A DNA stretch of 64,000 nucleotides, from NCBI GenBank assembly GCA_016787705.1, contig JAEUTP010000027.1:124001-188000 (forward strand), given 5' to 3'. The notes beneath the pieces were generated by a model, which saw only the letters and a program-made list of their open reading frames with translations, had not been told where the DNA came from and did not search any database. The stretch is from Bacteroidia bacterium (GTDB lineage: Bacteria; Bacteroidota; Bacteroidia; B-17B0; Aurantibacillaceae). A program made the translations under genes and the position numbers. Below are positions 53,142-61,303 of this stretch, one piece after another; position 1 is the stretch's first letter; every line of letters begins with the position of its first letter.

Positions 53142-56100
53142 TTATTGAATAATTACTTTTTTAGTCACCGTTTTTGTATTGCTTTCTACACTTACTAAAT
53201 ATAAACCCTTTACAAAATTGCCCATATTAATTTCATAGTTCTTATTGAATACACTTGCTTTATTCTCATAAACAATCCTGCCTGAATTATCCCTTATTAC
53301 AATTGCTTTAATGTTTTTAGGATCGGCAGTAAAAGTAATAGTTATCTTTTCGTTTGTTGGATTTGGATAAAAACTAAATAAAGAATTGTCTGACAATGCT
53401 TCCGGACTTTTTGTGGTGATCAAGCTTGCTCCTAAATTAATATTGTCAATATAAATTACATTACCATAATTCCCACGGTTCTGAAAAGTTATCATTACTT
53501 CAGGCTGGCCAATATAAGAACTCAAGTTAACAGTATCGGTTCTCCATTGGGTAGCCGTAGGAATAAAAAAGCCGGTATTATCAGGTGCTGTTGCTAAAAC
53601 AGTATTGCTTTTTACATAAACGATATTATACGATTGTCCGCAGTTAGTTGAAACGCCAACTGCCAAAGAATCGAAGTTTACATTGTCATAACGCGCGTAA
53701 GCAACATCAAAATATAATTTTGGATTTAATACTCCAACTAAATTATAATTTTGTGTTGTGAACGCATCACGTTTTCCTAACTCAGCAAAATTATAATTAT
53801 CAAAGAAAGCGCTTTCACTACTGTTACTGTATCCTCCAACAGTATTACTTTTTTGCCATACAACCTGGTTTTGTGTATCATCAAATAAGGTCCAGTTGGT
53901 TGGTGGAAATGTTCCTGTAAAAGTTTCTGTAACCGGAAGTATTAAAGAACCTGTAACTGTAATATAACTTGTTTGTGTTAAAGAAGCGGTTCCATTTGCA
54001 TTTGTTACAACGAGAGTAACAGGATAAACTCCCGGAGCCGCGTAAGTAACAGACGGATTCATGGCATTAGATGACGAAGGATTGCCCCCTGCAAATGTCC
54101 ATTGCCATGCTGTTGGATTGCCATAACTCATGTCAGAAAAATTTACTGTTGTATTTTGACAAATAACTTGTTTATTAACTGTAAAATTTGGTGCAGGTAC
54201 CATTGATGTGTTTAAAGGTAATTCAAAAACCCCTCGACCGTAGTAACCAACGCGCAGGGCAGAAGCAGCGTTACCCGAATTGTAAATCATAAATTCCTGT
54301 ATATCGGCAATGCTCGGTAAATTGTAAGTAATGTTTTGCCATGAGGCCATAGATGAATTTCTATAATATACTTTTTTTGCTGTGCAGGCATATACACTTT
54401 CGTTAGTGCTAAATTCATCATGATAAATGCGAATTATATTTAATCCGCCTGTAATTCCTGTATTGTAGTTTGTAAATGTTTGCCCTTTGTTTGTTGATCT
54501 GTAAATTGTATTTCCACACGAAACAATAACTACATTACTATTTGTTTTAATTGTTGTAATCGCAGATGCGAACGAAGTTGAACCCGGCGCAGTATATGTT
54601 GTAAATGTTGGTGTTCCGGCAAAAACATTATCGCAACGGTATAAAGTATTGTTGGAAGTAAAAGCATAAATAACAGAAGAATCTGCCCACGACGAATGCA
54701 ATGCAACAACTGTATTTGTTGTTGTTCCTATTTGTGTCCAGGCCGGTGTTGCAGTTGTAACAGCATTGCTTAAATAAATATTCTGATGCGCGCAAAACGC
54801 TTTATTCGGAATTTTTTTATTGAACTCTAAATTAATATTATTGTTTGCTGCAAATGGCAAATTATAACTTGTTTCAGAACCGCTAACTGGCCTTCGATTG
54901 CCGTTTTCATAATAGTAAACTGTATTAGCACTGTTATACGAAAACAACATTTTGCTTCCCCAGTCACCGCCCCGGTTAGTGAACCAGGTTGAGTTATTTA
55001 AAAATAACTCGCCATTATCCTGTGTGCCAATACTTACAATATTGCGTTGTAATTTACTTTGCGCCGCATGATATATTTCTGTTGCTTCAATACCATCTGA
55101 ACGCTGCGACCAGTTCACACCTCCGTTACGACTAATAAAAACCCCTCCGTCATTTATATTAAACAGCATATTGCTGTATTGTGGATGCTGTTGTATGCCA
55201 TGCATGTCGGTATGACATTTATCCCACCAATCAGTTAATTTTGTCCATGCCACGCCACCGTTAGTGCTTTTCCAAACGCAATGTGCGGCAATGTACACTA
55301 CGTTAGCATTGTTTTGATCGGCAGTCATACCAAAATTATAATCTCCCTGTCCGGGAGTACTTGCATCATAACCTACCAGGCTTTGTGCCGGATTATTATA
55401 AACTGTTGTAAAGCTGGTTCCAAAATTGGTTGATTTTAAAGTTAAGCCTTCGTTAGCAATCATCGAAATATAAACTACATTCGGACTTGCTTTGCTTACG
55501 GCCAAGCGCATTCCCTGGCCATTACTAGAAGGCACGAACACGCCATTTGTTATTTGCTGCCAGGTAGTTCCAAAATCAACCGAACGCCAGAATTCAGATG
55601 AGGTAACAGCATAAACAGTGTCGGCGCTGTTTGGTTTTAAGATCATGGCTTTAAAATCGCCACCGCTTTTTACAAGGCCCCAGTTAACTCCCGCATTATT
55701 TGTCTTATAAATTCCATTTTCTGTTGCTGCTAAAATAACCTGATTGTTAATCGGGCTCATTATTAGTTCAACTACCAGGCGGTTACCCATTCCGCTATTT
55801 GAAGCCGCCCAGGTATTGCCGCCATTTGTGCTTTTCCAAACACCAAAATCTGCATTGTAATAATTTGGATCGCCGCTGCCTAAATATAAATTATTGTTAT
55901 TTGTATGATCAATGCAAATAGAAGCGCAGCTCATTTTTGGAAAATAATCGGTGCCAACATTTTGCCAGGTAGCGCCGGTATCGTTGCTACGCCATAAACC
56001 ACCCGACGCAGATGTAACATAGATTCTGTTTACATTAACCGGATCAAATTTTATTTGTGTTGTTCGGCCAATGCCATTTATTTGTCCGCTGGCATTTATC

Positions 56101-56201
56101 GGAAAATTTATTGGCCCGTTAGCTTTCCACGATGTGGCAGGCTGGGCAAGAACGTTTGTGCTTATGCAGAAAGTCAAAAACAGTTTTAATACACTTTTCA
56201 T
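53142..56201 (-). CDS. Large secreted BNR/PKD protein with T9SS tail
   Basis: A start 29 codons upstream is possible, but the Met at 56201 opens a clean signal peptide (MKSVLKLFLTFCISTNVLAQ) and overlaps the preceding stop as TAATG, so it is preferred; this gives 1019 residues. Many BNR/Asp-box-like repeats (about 30-640), for example RSNDTGATWQ and STNGGNTWA, form sortilin/VPS10-like propellers. A PKD domain (about 690-765; NFSDMSYGNPTAWQWTFAGG), a jelly-roll-like domain (about 780-930) and a T9SS sorting domain (SFYPNPTNEKITITFT) follow. Such proteins are surface or secreted; an enzymatic glycosidase role is possible but unproven. Confidence 0.88.
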   Translation of the reverse strand: MKSVLKLFLTFCISTNVLAQPATSWKANGPINFPINASGQINGIGRTTQIKFDPVNVNRIYVTSASGGLWRSNDTGATWQNVGTDYFPKMSCASICIDHTNNNNLYLGSGDPNYYNADFGVWKSTNGGNTWAASNSGMGNRLVVELIMSPINNQVILAATENGIYKTNNAGVNWGLVKSGGDFKAMILKPNSADTVYAVTSSEFWRSVDFGTTWQQITNGVFVPSSNGQGMRLAVSKASPNVVYISMIANEGLTLKSTNFGTSFTTVYNNPAQSLVGYDASTPGQGDYNFGMTADQNNANVVYIAAHCVWKSTNGGVAWTKLTDWWDKCHTDMHGIQQHPQYSNMLFNINDGGVFISRNGGVNWSQRSDGIEATEIYHAAQSKLQRNIVSIGTQDNGELFLNNSTWFTNRGGDWGSKMLFSYNSANTVYYYENGNRRPVSGSETSYNLPFAANNNINLEFNKKIPNKAFCAHQNIYLSNAVTTATPAWTQIGTTTNTVVALHSSWADSSVIYAFTSNNTLYRCDNVFAGTPTFTTYTAPGSTSFASAITTIKTNSNVVIVSCGNTIYRSTNKGQTFTNYNTGITGGLNIIRIYHDEFSTNESVYACTAKKVYYRNSSMASWQNITYNLPSIADIQEFMIYNSGNAASALRVGYYGRGVFELPLNTSMVPAPNFTVNKQVICQNTTVNFSDMSYGNPTAWQWTFAGGNPSSSNAMNPSVTYAAPGVYPVTLVVTNANGTASLTQTSYITVTGSLILPVTETFTGTFPPTNWTLFDDTQNQVVWQKSNTVGGYSNSSESAFFDNYNFAELGKRDAFTTQNYNLVGVLNPKLYFDVAYARYDNVNFDSLAVGVSTNCGQSYNIVYVKSNTVLATAPDNTGFFIPTATQWRTDTVNLSSYIGQPEVMITFQNRGNYGNVIYIDNINLGASLITTKSPEALSDNSLFSFYPNPTNEKITITFTADPKNIKAIVIRDNSGRIVYENKASVFNKNYEINMGNFVKGLYLVSVESNTKTVTKKVIIQ

Positions 56202-56611
56202 TATTTTTCCTCCCACATTTTTAATTGTTCTTCTTTTGAAAGTATATGGCCATCGGGCTGCACATAAGGTTTTACCTGTAATTTCCAATGTTCGAACTTT
56301 TTACATTCGAGGCCGTATTTTCTATACATTTCTTTTTCTCTGCGTTTTTCGCGCATTTTCTTACGACTTTCCATTTTTTCTTCTTTGCTGGTTTCGCCTT
56401 TTGTCTGACCAATTAATTCATCTTCTTCTAAAGGTTTCTCTTTGTTTTTCCAAAATGTTTCGTAGGCTTTAATGGCTTCAAAATAATTTACGTTTGGATC
56501 TTTCATCATGTCAATCCAAGCAGGATTTTTTTTGTAATTTTTAGATTTGCTTTTTTGTGCGTTCATGAAACTGAAGCAAATAAGCAGGCAAATAGTAAGA
56601 AGATGTTTCAT
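56201..56611 (-). CDS. Small charged exported protein coupled to the large T9SS protein
   Basis: The 136-residue protein has a signal peptide (about 1-18, SFMNAQ). The mature part is highly charged, with predicted helices and a Lys/Arg/Glu-rich core (EEKMESRKKMREKRREKEMY), followed by a conserved-looking end (YVQPDGHILSKEEQLKMWEE). Its stop overlaps the start of the next gene by one base (TAATG on the minus strand), so the two are translationally coupled. A role in handling or presenting the T9SS partner is inference. No family was identified. Confidence 0.7.
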   Translation of the reverse strand: MKHLLTICLLICFSFMNAQKSKSKNYKKNPAWIDMMKDPNVNYFEAIKAYETFWKNKEKPLEEDELIGQTKGETSKEEKMESRKKMREKRREKEMYRKYGLECKKFEHWKLQVKPYVQPDGHILSKEEQLKMWEEK

Positions 56612-56696
56612 TTATTTAAATCGATTTAATAATATCATAAAATTAGGGATATACTTTTAATCAGACTAATTCTAAAAATATTTAGGAAATTTTTAC

Positions 56697-56786
56697 TTTG
56701 CGTTCTTTGTGATTTATCTTTGTGTGCTTAGCGGTTAAATGATCTAACCACAAAGGCAGCAAAGATTGCGCGAAGCCCACAAAGAA
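56697..56786. repeat. Imperfect inverted repeat beside dnaG
   Basis: The outer arms TTCTTTGTG (56703-56711) and CACAAAGAA (56778-56786) are perfectly complementary. An inner stem GGTTA/TAACC (56733-56737 and 56745-56749) and further CTTTGTG/CACAAAG copies lie within. It ends two bases before the dnaG stop. This is the shape of a small non-coding, fold-back repeat. Confidence 0.55.
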
Positions 56787-56787
56787 T

Positions 56788-58776
56788 TTATTTAATTACT
56801 TCTCTGCCTAAGAGTTTATTTACCCGGCTTTTAAGAATATCTAGGCGTTTGATCTCTTCTAAGATTTCGATGGATTCTTCGTATGAAATTGTTTTTAATG
56901 ATTCGCGGATAGAATTGATATAAGCATTCAGTTTCCTGCTTTTAAAACTGAATAATGTTTTTTCCGCATCTTTTTTTGCAAGATCAATTTCTTTTGGAAC
57001 AAGTACGCCAAAATTGATCCACTTAGGACTTACTTCATGTTTATCAATCACATGATTAACAGCAAAGCTGCTGATCAAAGGATCTGGTGATTGCAAAAAA
57101 TGTTTTACATCGGGCAAGCGATGATCTTTTAATTGTTCGATATATTCATCTAATACAACTTTATATAATGGATTTTCGTAGGCTATTTCATCACGCCACA
57201 ATTCAAAAATAATAAATTCGCCAAGTGTAATTTCTAACTCATGTTCTACATTCACTTCATCTTCGGCCTGCGTTGTAATTATAAGATTACCGTATTTTAT
57301 CATTAGTACAAGCAAACGCTCTTCTTCAGCATCAAAACTAAAAAGCTCTTTTTCGTTCTTTTGATCCAAAAATAATTCCTCCTCAATATTCTCAGGAGTG
57401 AATTGCTGAGGTTCACTTGTAGCAGTATTAGAAGCTTTTGCGACTCCTTTCCTTCTTATCTTATTTACTTCCTGTTGAAGAATAGATTCTTCTATCTCCA
57501 TAATATTGGCGCATTCTTTAATATAAATGCTGCGGATGATATTATCTGGAATAATGGCAATGCTTTCTACAAGGTCTTTAATAACGCCCGCGCGCTTTAT
57601 AGGATCGTTCTTACTTTCTTCATTTAATTTTTTTGCCTTGAACTTTAAAAAATCTTCGGTATTATTTTCTAAATAATCTTTAAATTCCTGTATGGTAACT
57701 TTTCTGCTGAACGAATCCGGGTCGTCATTATCCGGAAACATTAACAGCTTTACATTCATACCTTCTTCTAAAAGTAATGGAATTGCACGGTTACTGGCCT
57801 TTTGCCCGGCCTCGTCACCATCATACAATACAACAATGTTTTTTGTAAACCTGTGTATTGATTTTATTTGCTCAACGGTTAGCGATGTGCCGCTTGATGC
57901 CACCACGTTTTCTATACCGGCCTGATGCATGGCAATAACATCCATATAACCCTCTACCAAATAACATTTATCGGCATTTTGAATGGCTTTTTTTCCCATC
58001 CATAAACCGTACAAGATCTTACTCTTATTGTAAATGTCTGTCTCGGGGCTATTAATGTATTTAGCAGTTTTTTTATCGTTGCTTAATGTTCTTCCACCAA
58101 AGGCAACAACACGTCCGCCATCGTCGTGAATAGGAAACATAACGCGGCCGGCATAACGGTCAAACAGATCGGCCTGGGTAATTTCTGTACCTTCAACATG
58201 TTTGTTGCTAACAATACTCATGCCTGTTTTGGCAAGATACTTTGGCTGGTAACTGTTTTTTACTGCGGTTACTGTAAACGCGTTTCTTTGTTCTAAACTA
58301 TAACCTAACTGAAATTTTGCAATGATATCATCCCGTAGATCGCGCTCTTTAAAATAACTTAGTCCGATAGATTTTCCTTCATCGGTATTAAACATTGTTT
58401 CGGTAAAATAACGCTGCGCGTATTGCATTACAATAAGCATACTTTCACGCTCGGTTTGCAGTTCGCGTTCTTCGGGCGTTATTTCGCGCTCAACAATTTC
58501 TATATTATATTTTTTTGCTAGCCATCTTAACGCATCGGGATAAGAGAGCTGCAAATGCTCCATAATAAAATTAACAGAGTTACCCGATTTACCACAACCA
58601 AAACATTTGTAAATACCTTTTACAGGTGATACGGTAAAAGATGGGGTTTTTTCGCCATGAAACGGACAGAGTCCTAATAAATTAGCACCACGCTTTTTTA
58701 AAGTGATAAATTCACCTAAAACTTCCTCAACATGTGCGGCATCAATTATTTTTTCAACAGTGTCTTTAGGTATCAC
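56788..58776 (-). CDS. dnaG: DNA primase
   Basis: The 662-residue enzyme makes RNA primers at the replication fork. The N-terminal CHC2 zinc-binding domain has the ligands Cys37, His40, Cys58 and Cys61 (LCPFHGEKTPSF; YKCFGCGKSGN). The catalytic core (about 115-370) with the Toprim fold shows CYLVEGYMDVIAMHQAG and VLYDGDEAGQKASNRA plus the acidic PDNDDPDSF. The C-terminal helical part (about 450-662) would bind helicase DnaB. It is a single gene, divergent from the alpha/beta hydrolase with 41 bases between them. Confidence 0.97.
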   Translation of the reverse strand: MIPKDTVEKIIDAAHVEEVLGEFITLKKRGANLLGLCPFHGEKTPSFTVSPVKGIYKCFGCGKSGNSVNFIMEHLQLSYPDALRWLAKKYNIEIVEREITPEERELQTERESMLIVMQYAQRYFTETMFNTDEGKSIGLSYFKERDLRDDIIAKFQLGYSLEQRNAFTVTAVKNSYQPKYLAKTGMSIVSNKHVEGTEITQADLFDRYAGRVMFPIHDDGGRVVAFGGRTLSNDKKTAKYINSPETDIYNKSKILYGLWMGKKAIQNADKCYLVEGYMDVIAMHQAGIENVVASSGTSLTVEQIKSIHRFTKNIVVLYDGDEAGQKASNRAIPLLLEEGMNVKLLMFPDNDDPDSFSRKVTIQEFKDYLENNTEDFLKFKAKKLNEESKNDPIKRAGVIKDLVESIAIIPDNIIRSIYIKECANIMEIEESILQQEVNKIRRKGVAKASNTATSEPQQFTPENIEEELFLDQKNEKELFSFDAEEERLLVLMIKYGNLIITTQAEDEVNVEHELEITLGEFIIFELWRDEIAYENPLYKVVLDEYIEQLKDHRLPDVKHFLQSPDPLISSFAVNHVIDKHEVSPKWINFGVLVPKEIDLAKKDAEKTLFSFKSRKLNAYINSIRESLKTISYEESIEILEEIKRLDILKSRVNKLLGREVIK

Positions 58777-58817
58777 TTTTGTGGTAAATTTGGACTAATA
58801 AATATACGGCAAATTAA

Positions 58818-60161
58818 ATGATAAAATTACGTTATTCCCTCCAAATTTTCGCCTTGTTGCTGTTAAGCGCAAGCTATATGGCTCAGGATGAAGCTAAAGA
58901 AGTTAACCCTTATAAAAAGCTTTCCAAATCGTTTTTTGGTGCTGTAAAAAGAGATATTCCAAACCGTAACGATAAATTTTTTGACACTTCATTTTATGCA
59001 AAAATAAGCTCAGCGCAAACCGATAGAACGTTAAACAATTTCAGAAGAGATCATGGTGTAATTGTGGCCATTGAAAAAACAGAGGTAGATACACAGGGCT
59101 GTAAAATGGCTACTTGCACATCTATTAAAAGCGGTAACGGTAAATTTTTATGGTATCTATATTTTGATCAGGCTCAATATATTCAAAAGTTGGCAATTGA
59201 TACCTTTAGTACACAATGGTTTCATAAACCAAGGCCTGTGGCAACCAATAATTTTACAAGAAAAGAAATTTTGTTCGAAACCAATCCTTTTATAAAATTA
59301 CCAGGAAGTTTATACCAGCCAAACGATCAAAAAAAATTAGCACCGGCAGTTGTATTGGTTCATGGCAGCGGGCCGCATGACAGGAACATGAGCGTGGCCC
59401 GTAACAAAATATTTTTAGACATGGCTTTGGAGCTGGTGCAAAAAGGAATTGCTGTTTTGATATATGATAAAAGAACATATGTGTATCAATACCACGATCC
59501 CTTTCCATTAGATAGTATGGATTATCAATCGGAAACAATAGATGATGCAGTGGCTGCCGTAAATTTTTTAAAGCAGCAAAAAGGAATTGATACCAATCGT
59601 ATTTATATAGCAGGGCATAGTCAGGGGGCATTGTGCGCGCCATTAATGGCAAAAAAATGTAAAGTAAAAGGCTTGATCTTATTAGCGGCACCTGCAAGGC
59701 GATTGTTGGATCTTATACCCGAGCAGGTAGATTATTTAGCAAGTTTAAGAACGGTTAAAAATGAAACCGCGGAGGCACAGGATATTGCTATTAAATGGCA
59801 GGTAAATAATGCACTAAAACCCGATCTTGCTTTGTATAACAAGCAGGGCTTGCCTTTTGGCGCAGGTCCAAAATACTGGTTATTTGACAGGAATTACAAA
59901 GTATTGGATGTAGCGAAAACATTAAATACACAAATTTTATTGATACAAGGCGGAAGAGATTTTAATGTAACTAAAAAAGATTATGATCTTTGGCTGGAAG
60001 CCATGAAAGGAAAGCCGAATTTTAAAACCGCTTATTTTGAAGAATTGGATCATATGTTTTTTGAAGGAAAAGGAAAGGCGAGGCCGGAAGATGTAACAAA
60101 GTTGAATTACCCATCAGAAAAAGTGACAAATAAAATGGCGGAATTTATTAATGGGAAGTAA
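58818..60161 (+). CDS. Exported alpha/beta hydrolase (S9-like/dienelactone type)
   Basis: The 447-residue protein has a signal peptide (about 1-22, SASYMAQ). The first part (about 25-140) is a small domain resembling DUF3887-type fold, and an alpha/beta hydrolase domain (about 150-445) follows. Visible are the oxyanion stretch VHGSGPHDRNMS, the nucleophile elbow AGHSQGALCAP with Ser, the acid in LIQGGRDFNVT and the His in LDHMFFEG. It cleaves esters or peptide-like bonds in the periplasm; the substrate is unknown. A TAAATTTG element at 58785-58792 may be its -7. Confidence 0.85.
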   Translation: MIKLRYSLQIFALLLLSASYMAQDEAKEVNPYKKLSKSFFGAVKRDIPNRNDKFFDTSFYAKISSAQTDRTLNNFRRDHGVIVAIEKTEVDTQGCKMATCTSIKSGNGKFLWYLYFDQAQYIQKLAIDTFSTQWFHKPRPVATNNFTRKEILFETNPFIKLPGSLYQPNDQKKLAPAVVLVHGSGPHDRNMSVARNKIFLDMALELVQKGIAVLIYDKRTYVYQYHDPFPLDSMDYQSETIDDAVAAVNFLKQQKGIDTNRIYIAGHSQGALCAPLMAKKCKVKGLILLAAPARRLLDLIPEQVDYLASLRTVKNETAEAQDIAIKWQVNNALKPDLALYNKQGLPFGAGPKYWLFDRNYKVLDVAKTLNTQILLIQGGRDFNVTKKDYDLWLEAMKGKPNFKTAYFEELDHMFFEGKGKARPEDVTKLNYPSEKVTNKMAEFINGK

Positions 60162-60410
60162 AGAATCTTCAACTAATTGTAAATTGACTTTTTTTGACAA
60201 ATGACACTTTTTTAAATAAGCTACGAATTACACAAATTTTACAAAAAATTGTTTGAACATACAGGATTAGAATTTGTGAATTAAATATTTTGCAAGCAAG
60301 CCTAAAAAACTCACTAATTCGCGGTATCAGTATTTAGTTTTATTCGTGAAATTGGTGGCTTAAGTAGTTGTTGTACAAAATATAATTTAAGGCTTTTTGG
60401 GTGATACAAA
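60162..60410. repeat. Spacer with repeat-like inverted elements
   Basis: The 249-base spacer between the hydrolase stop and the murQ stop shows GAATTACACAAATT (60225-60238) against AATTTGTGAATTA (60271-60283), a near-perfect inverted pair. CACTAATTCGCGG (60312-60324) is followed by ATTCGTGAAATTGGTGG (60342-60358), a second loose pair. No coding frame is evident. The wording recurs at 41590-41640. Confidence 0.5.
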
Positions 60411-61217
60411 TCATTTCTTATAAGCCTCAGTAGCTTTTCTTACACTTCCGTGTTTTAATAGTAGTGCTTTTGCTTCTTCATAATTTTCCATACCGGTATT
60501 TTTCATCAGCATTTTTGCACCACGGTCTACCAACTTGTTATTACTAAGTTGCATATCAACCATTTTATTTCCTTTTACACGACCCAACTTTATCATAACA
60601 GATGTTGAGATCATATTTAATACCAGTTTTTGTGCAGTGCCGCTTTTCATGCGTGTAGATCCGGTTACAAATTCAGGCCCAACGACTACTTCTATTGGAA
60701 ATTTAGAATTGGCTGCCATTTCACTTCCTGCATTACAGGTAATACAACCTGTTAAAATATTTTCGGTATTACATTTTTTTAAAGCGCCAATTACATAAGG
60801 TGTAGAGCCTGAAGCGGCAATTCCAACCACAACATCTTTTGAAGTGATATTATGTTGTTTAAGATCTTCCCAGCCTTGTTTAAGATCGTCCTCCGCAAAC
60901 TCAACTGCTTTTCGTATAGCTTCATCGCCACCTGCAATTAAACCAATTACAATGCCATGCGCAATACCATATGTTGGCGGACATTCGCTCGCATCAACAA
61001 TGCCGAGTCTGCCGCTGGTGCCTGCGCCCATATAAAATAAACGCCCGCCGGCAGCCATTCTTTCTACAATACCATTTACCAGTTTTTCAATTTGTGGTAT
61101 TGCTTTTTCAACAGCAAGTGGTACGTTTTTATCTTCTTTATTTATATTGCCAAGAAGTTCGGCAACACTCATTTTTTCTAAATGATCGTAAAAAGAATCA
61201 GCCTCTGTTGTTTTCAT
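60411..61217 (-). CDS. murQ: N-acetylmuramic acid 6-phosphate etherase
   Basis: The 268-residue SIS-domain enzyme cleaves the lactyl ether of N-acetylmuramic acid 6-phosphate to give N-acetylglucosamine 6-phosphate and lactate in cell-wall recycling. It shows MGAGTSGRLGIVDASECPPT with the catalytic-type Glu, GLIAGGDEAI, VEFAEDD, GIAASGSTPYVIGAL and TGSTRMKSGTAQKLVLNM. Its 268-residue length is shorter than E. coli MurQ (about 298) because the C-terminal extension is missing; the active parts are complete. It acts in the cytoplasm. No anhMurNAc kinase or PTS gene is adjacent. Confidence 0.95.
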   Translation of the reverse strand: MKTTEADSFYDHLEKMSVAELLGNINKEDKNVPLAVEKAIPQIEKLVNGIVERMAAGGRLFYMGAGTSGRLGIVDASECPPTYGIAHGIVIGLIAGGDEAIRKAVEFAEDDLKQGWEDLKQHNITSKDVVVGIAASGSTPYVIGALKKCNTENILTGCITCNAGSEMAANSKFPIEVVVGPEFVTGSTRMKSGTAQKLVLNMISTSVMIKLGRVKGNKMVDMQLSNNKLVDRGAKMLMKNTGMENYEEAKALLLKHGSVRKATEAYKK

Positions 61218-61252
61218 TTTAAATAAATAAATAAATGGTTAAAGTTAAGTCC

Positions 61253-61290
61253 AAAAAAAAAGCTGCTTATTATAAGCAGCTTTTTTTTAT
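61253..61290 (-). terminator. Terminator after the large T9SS gene
   Basis: A stem of up to 17 bp (A8-GCTGCTTAT / ATAAGCAGC-T8) lies 14 bases past the stop of the minus-strand gene at 61304. It has strong T runs on both strands, so it may act in both directions. Confidence 0.9.
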
Positions 61291-61303
61291 TAAAAGATCA
61301 ATG

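Noticed and set aside
56202-56288. Longer N-terminus for the large BNR/PKD protein
   Set aside because: The added 29 residues precede a clean signal peptide and overlap the coupled upstream gene; TAATG coupling fits the shorter start.
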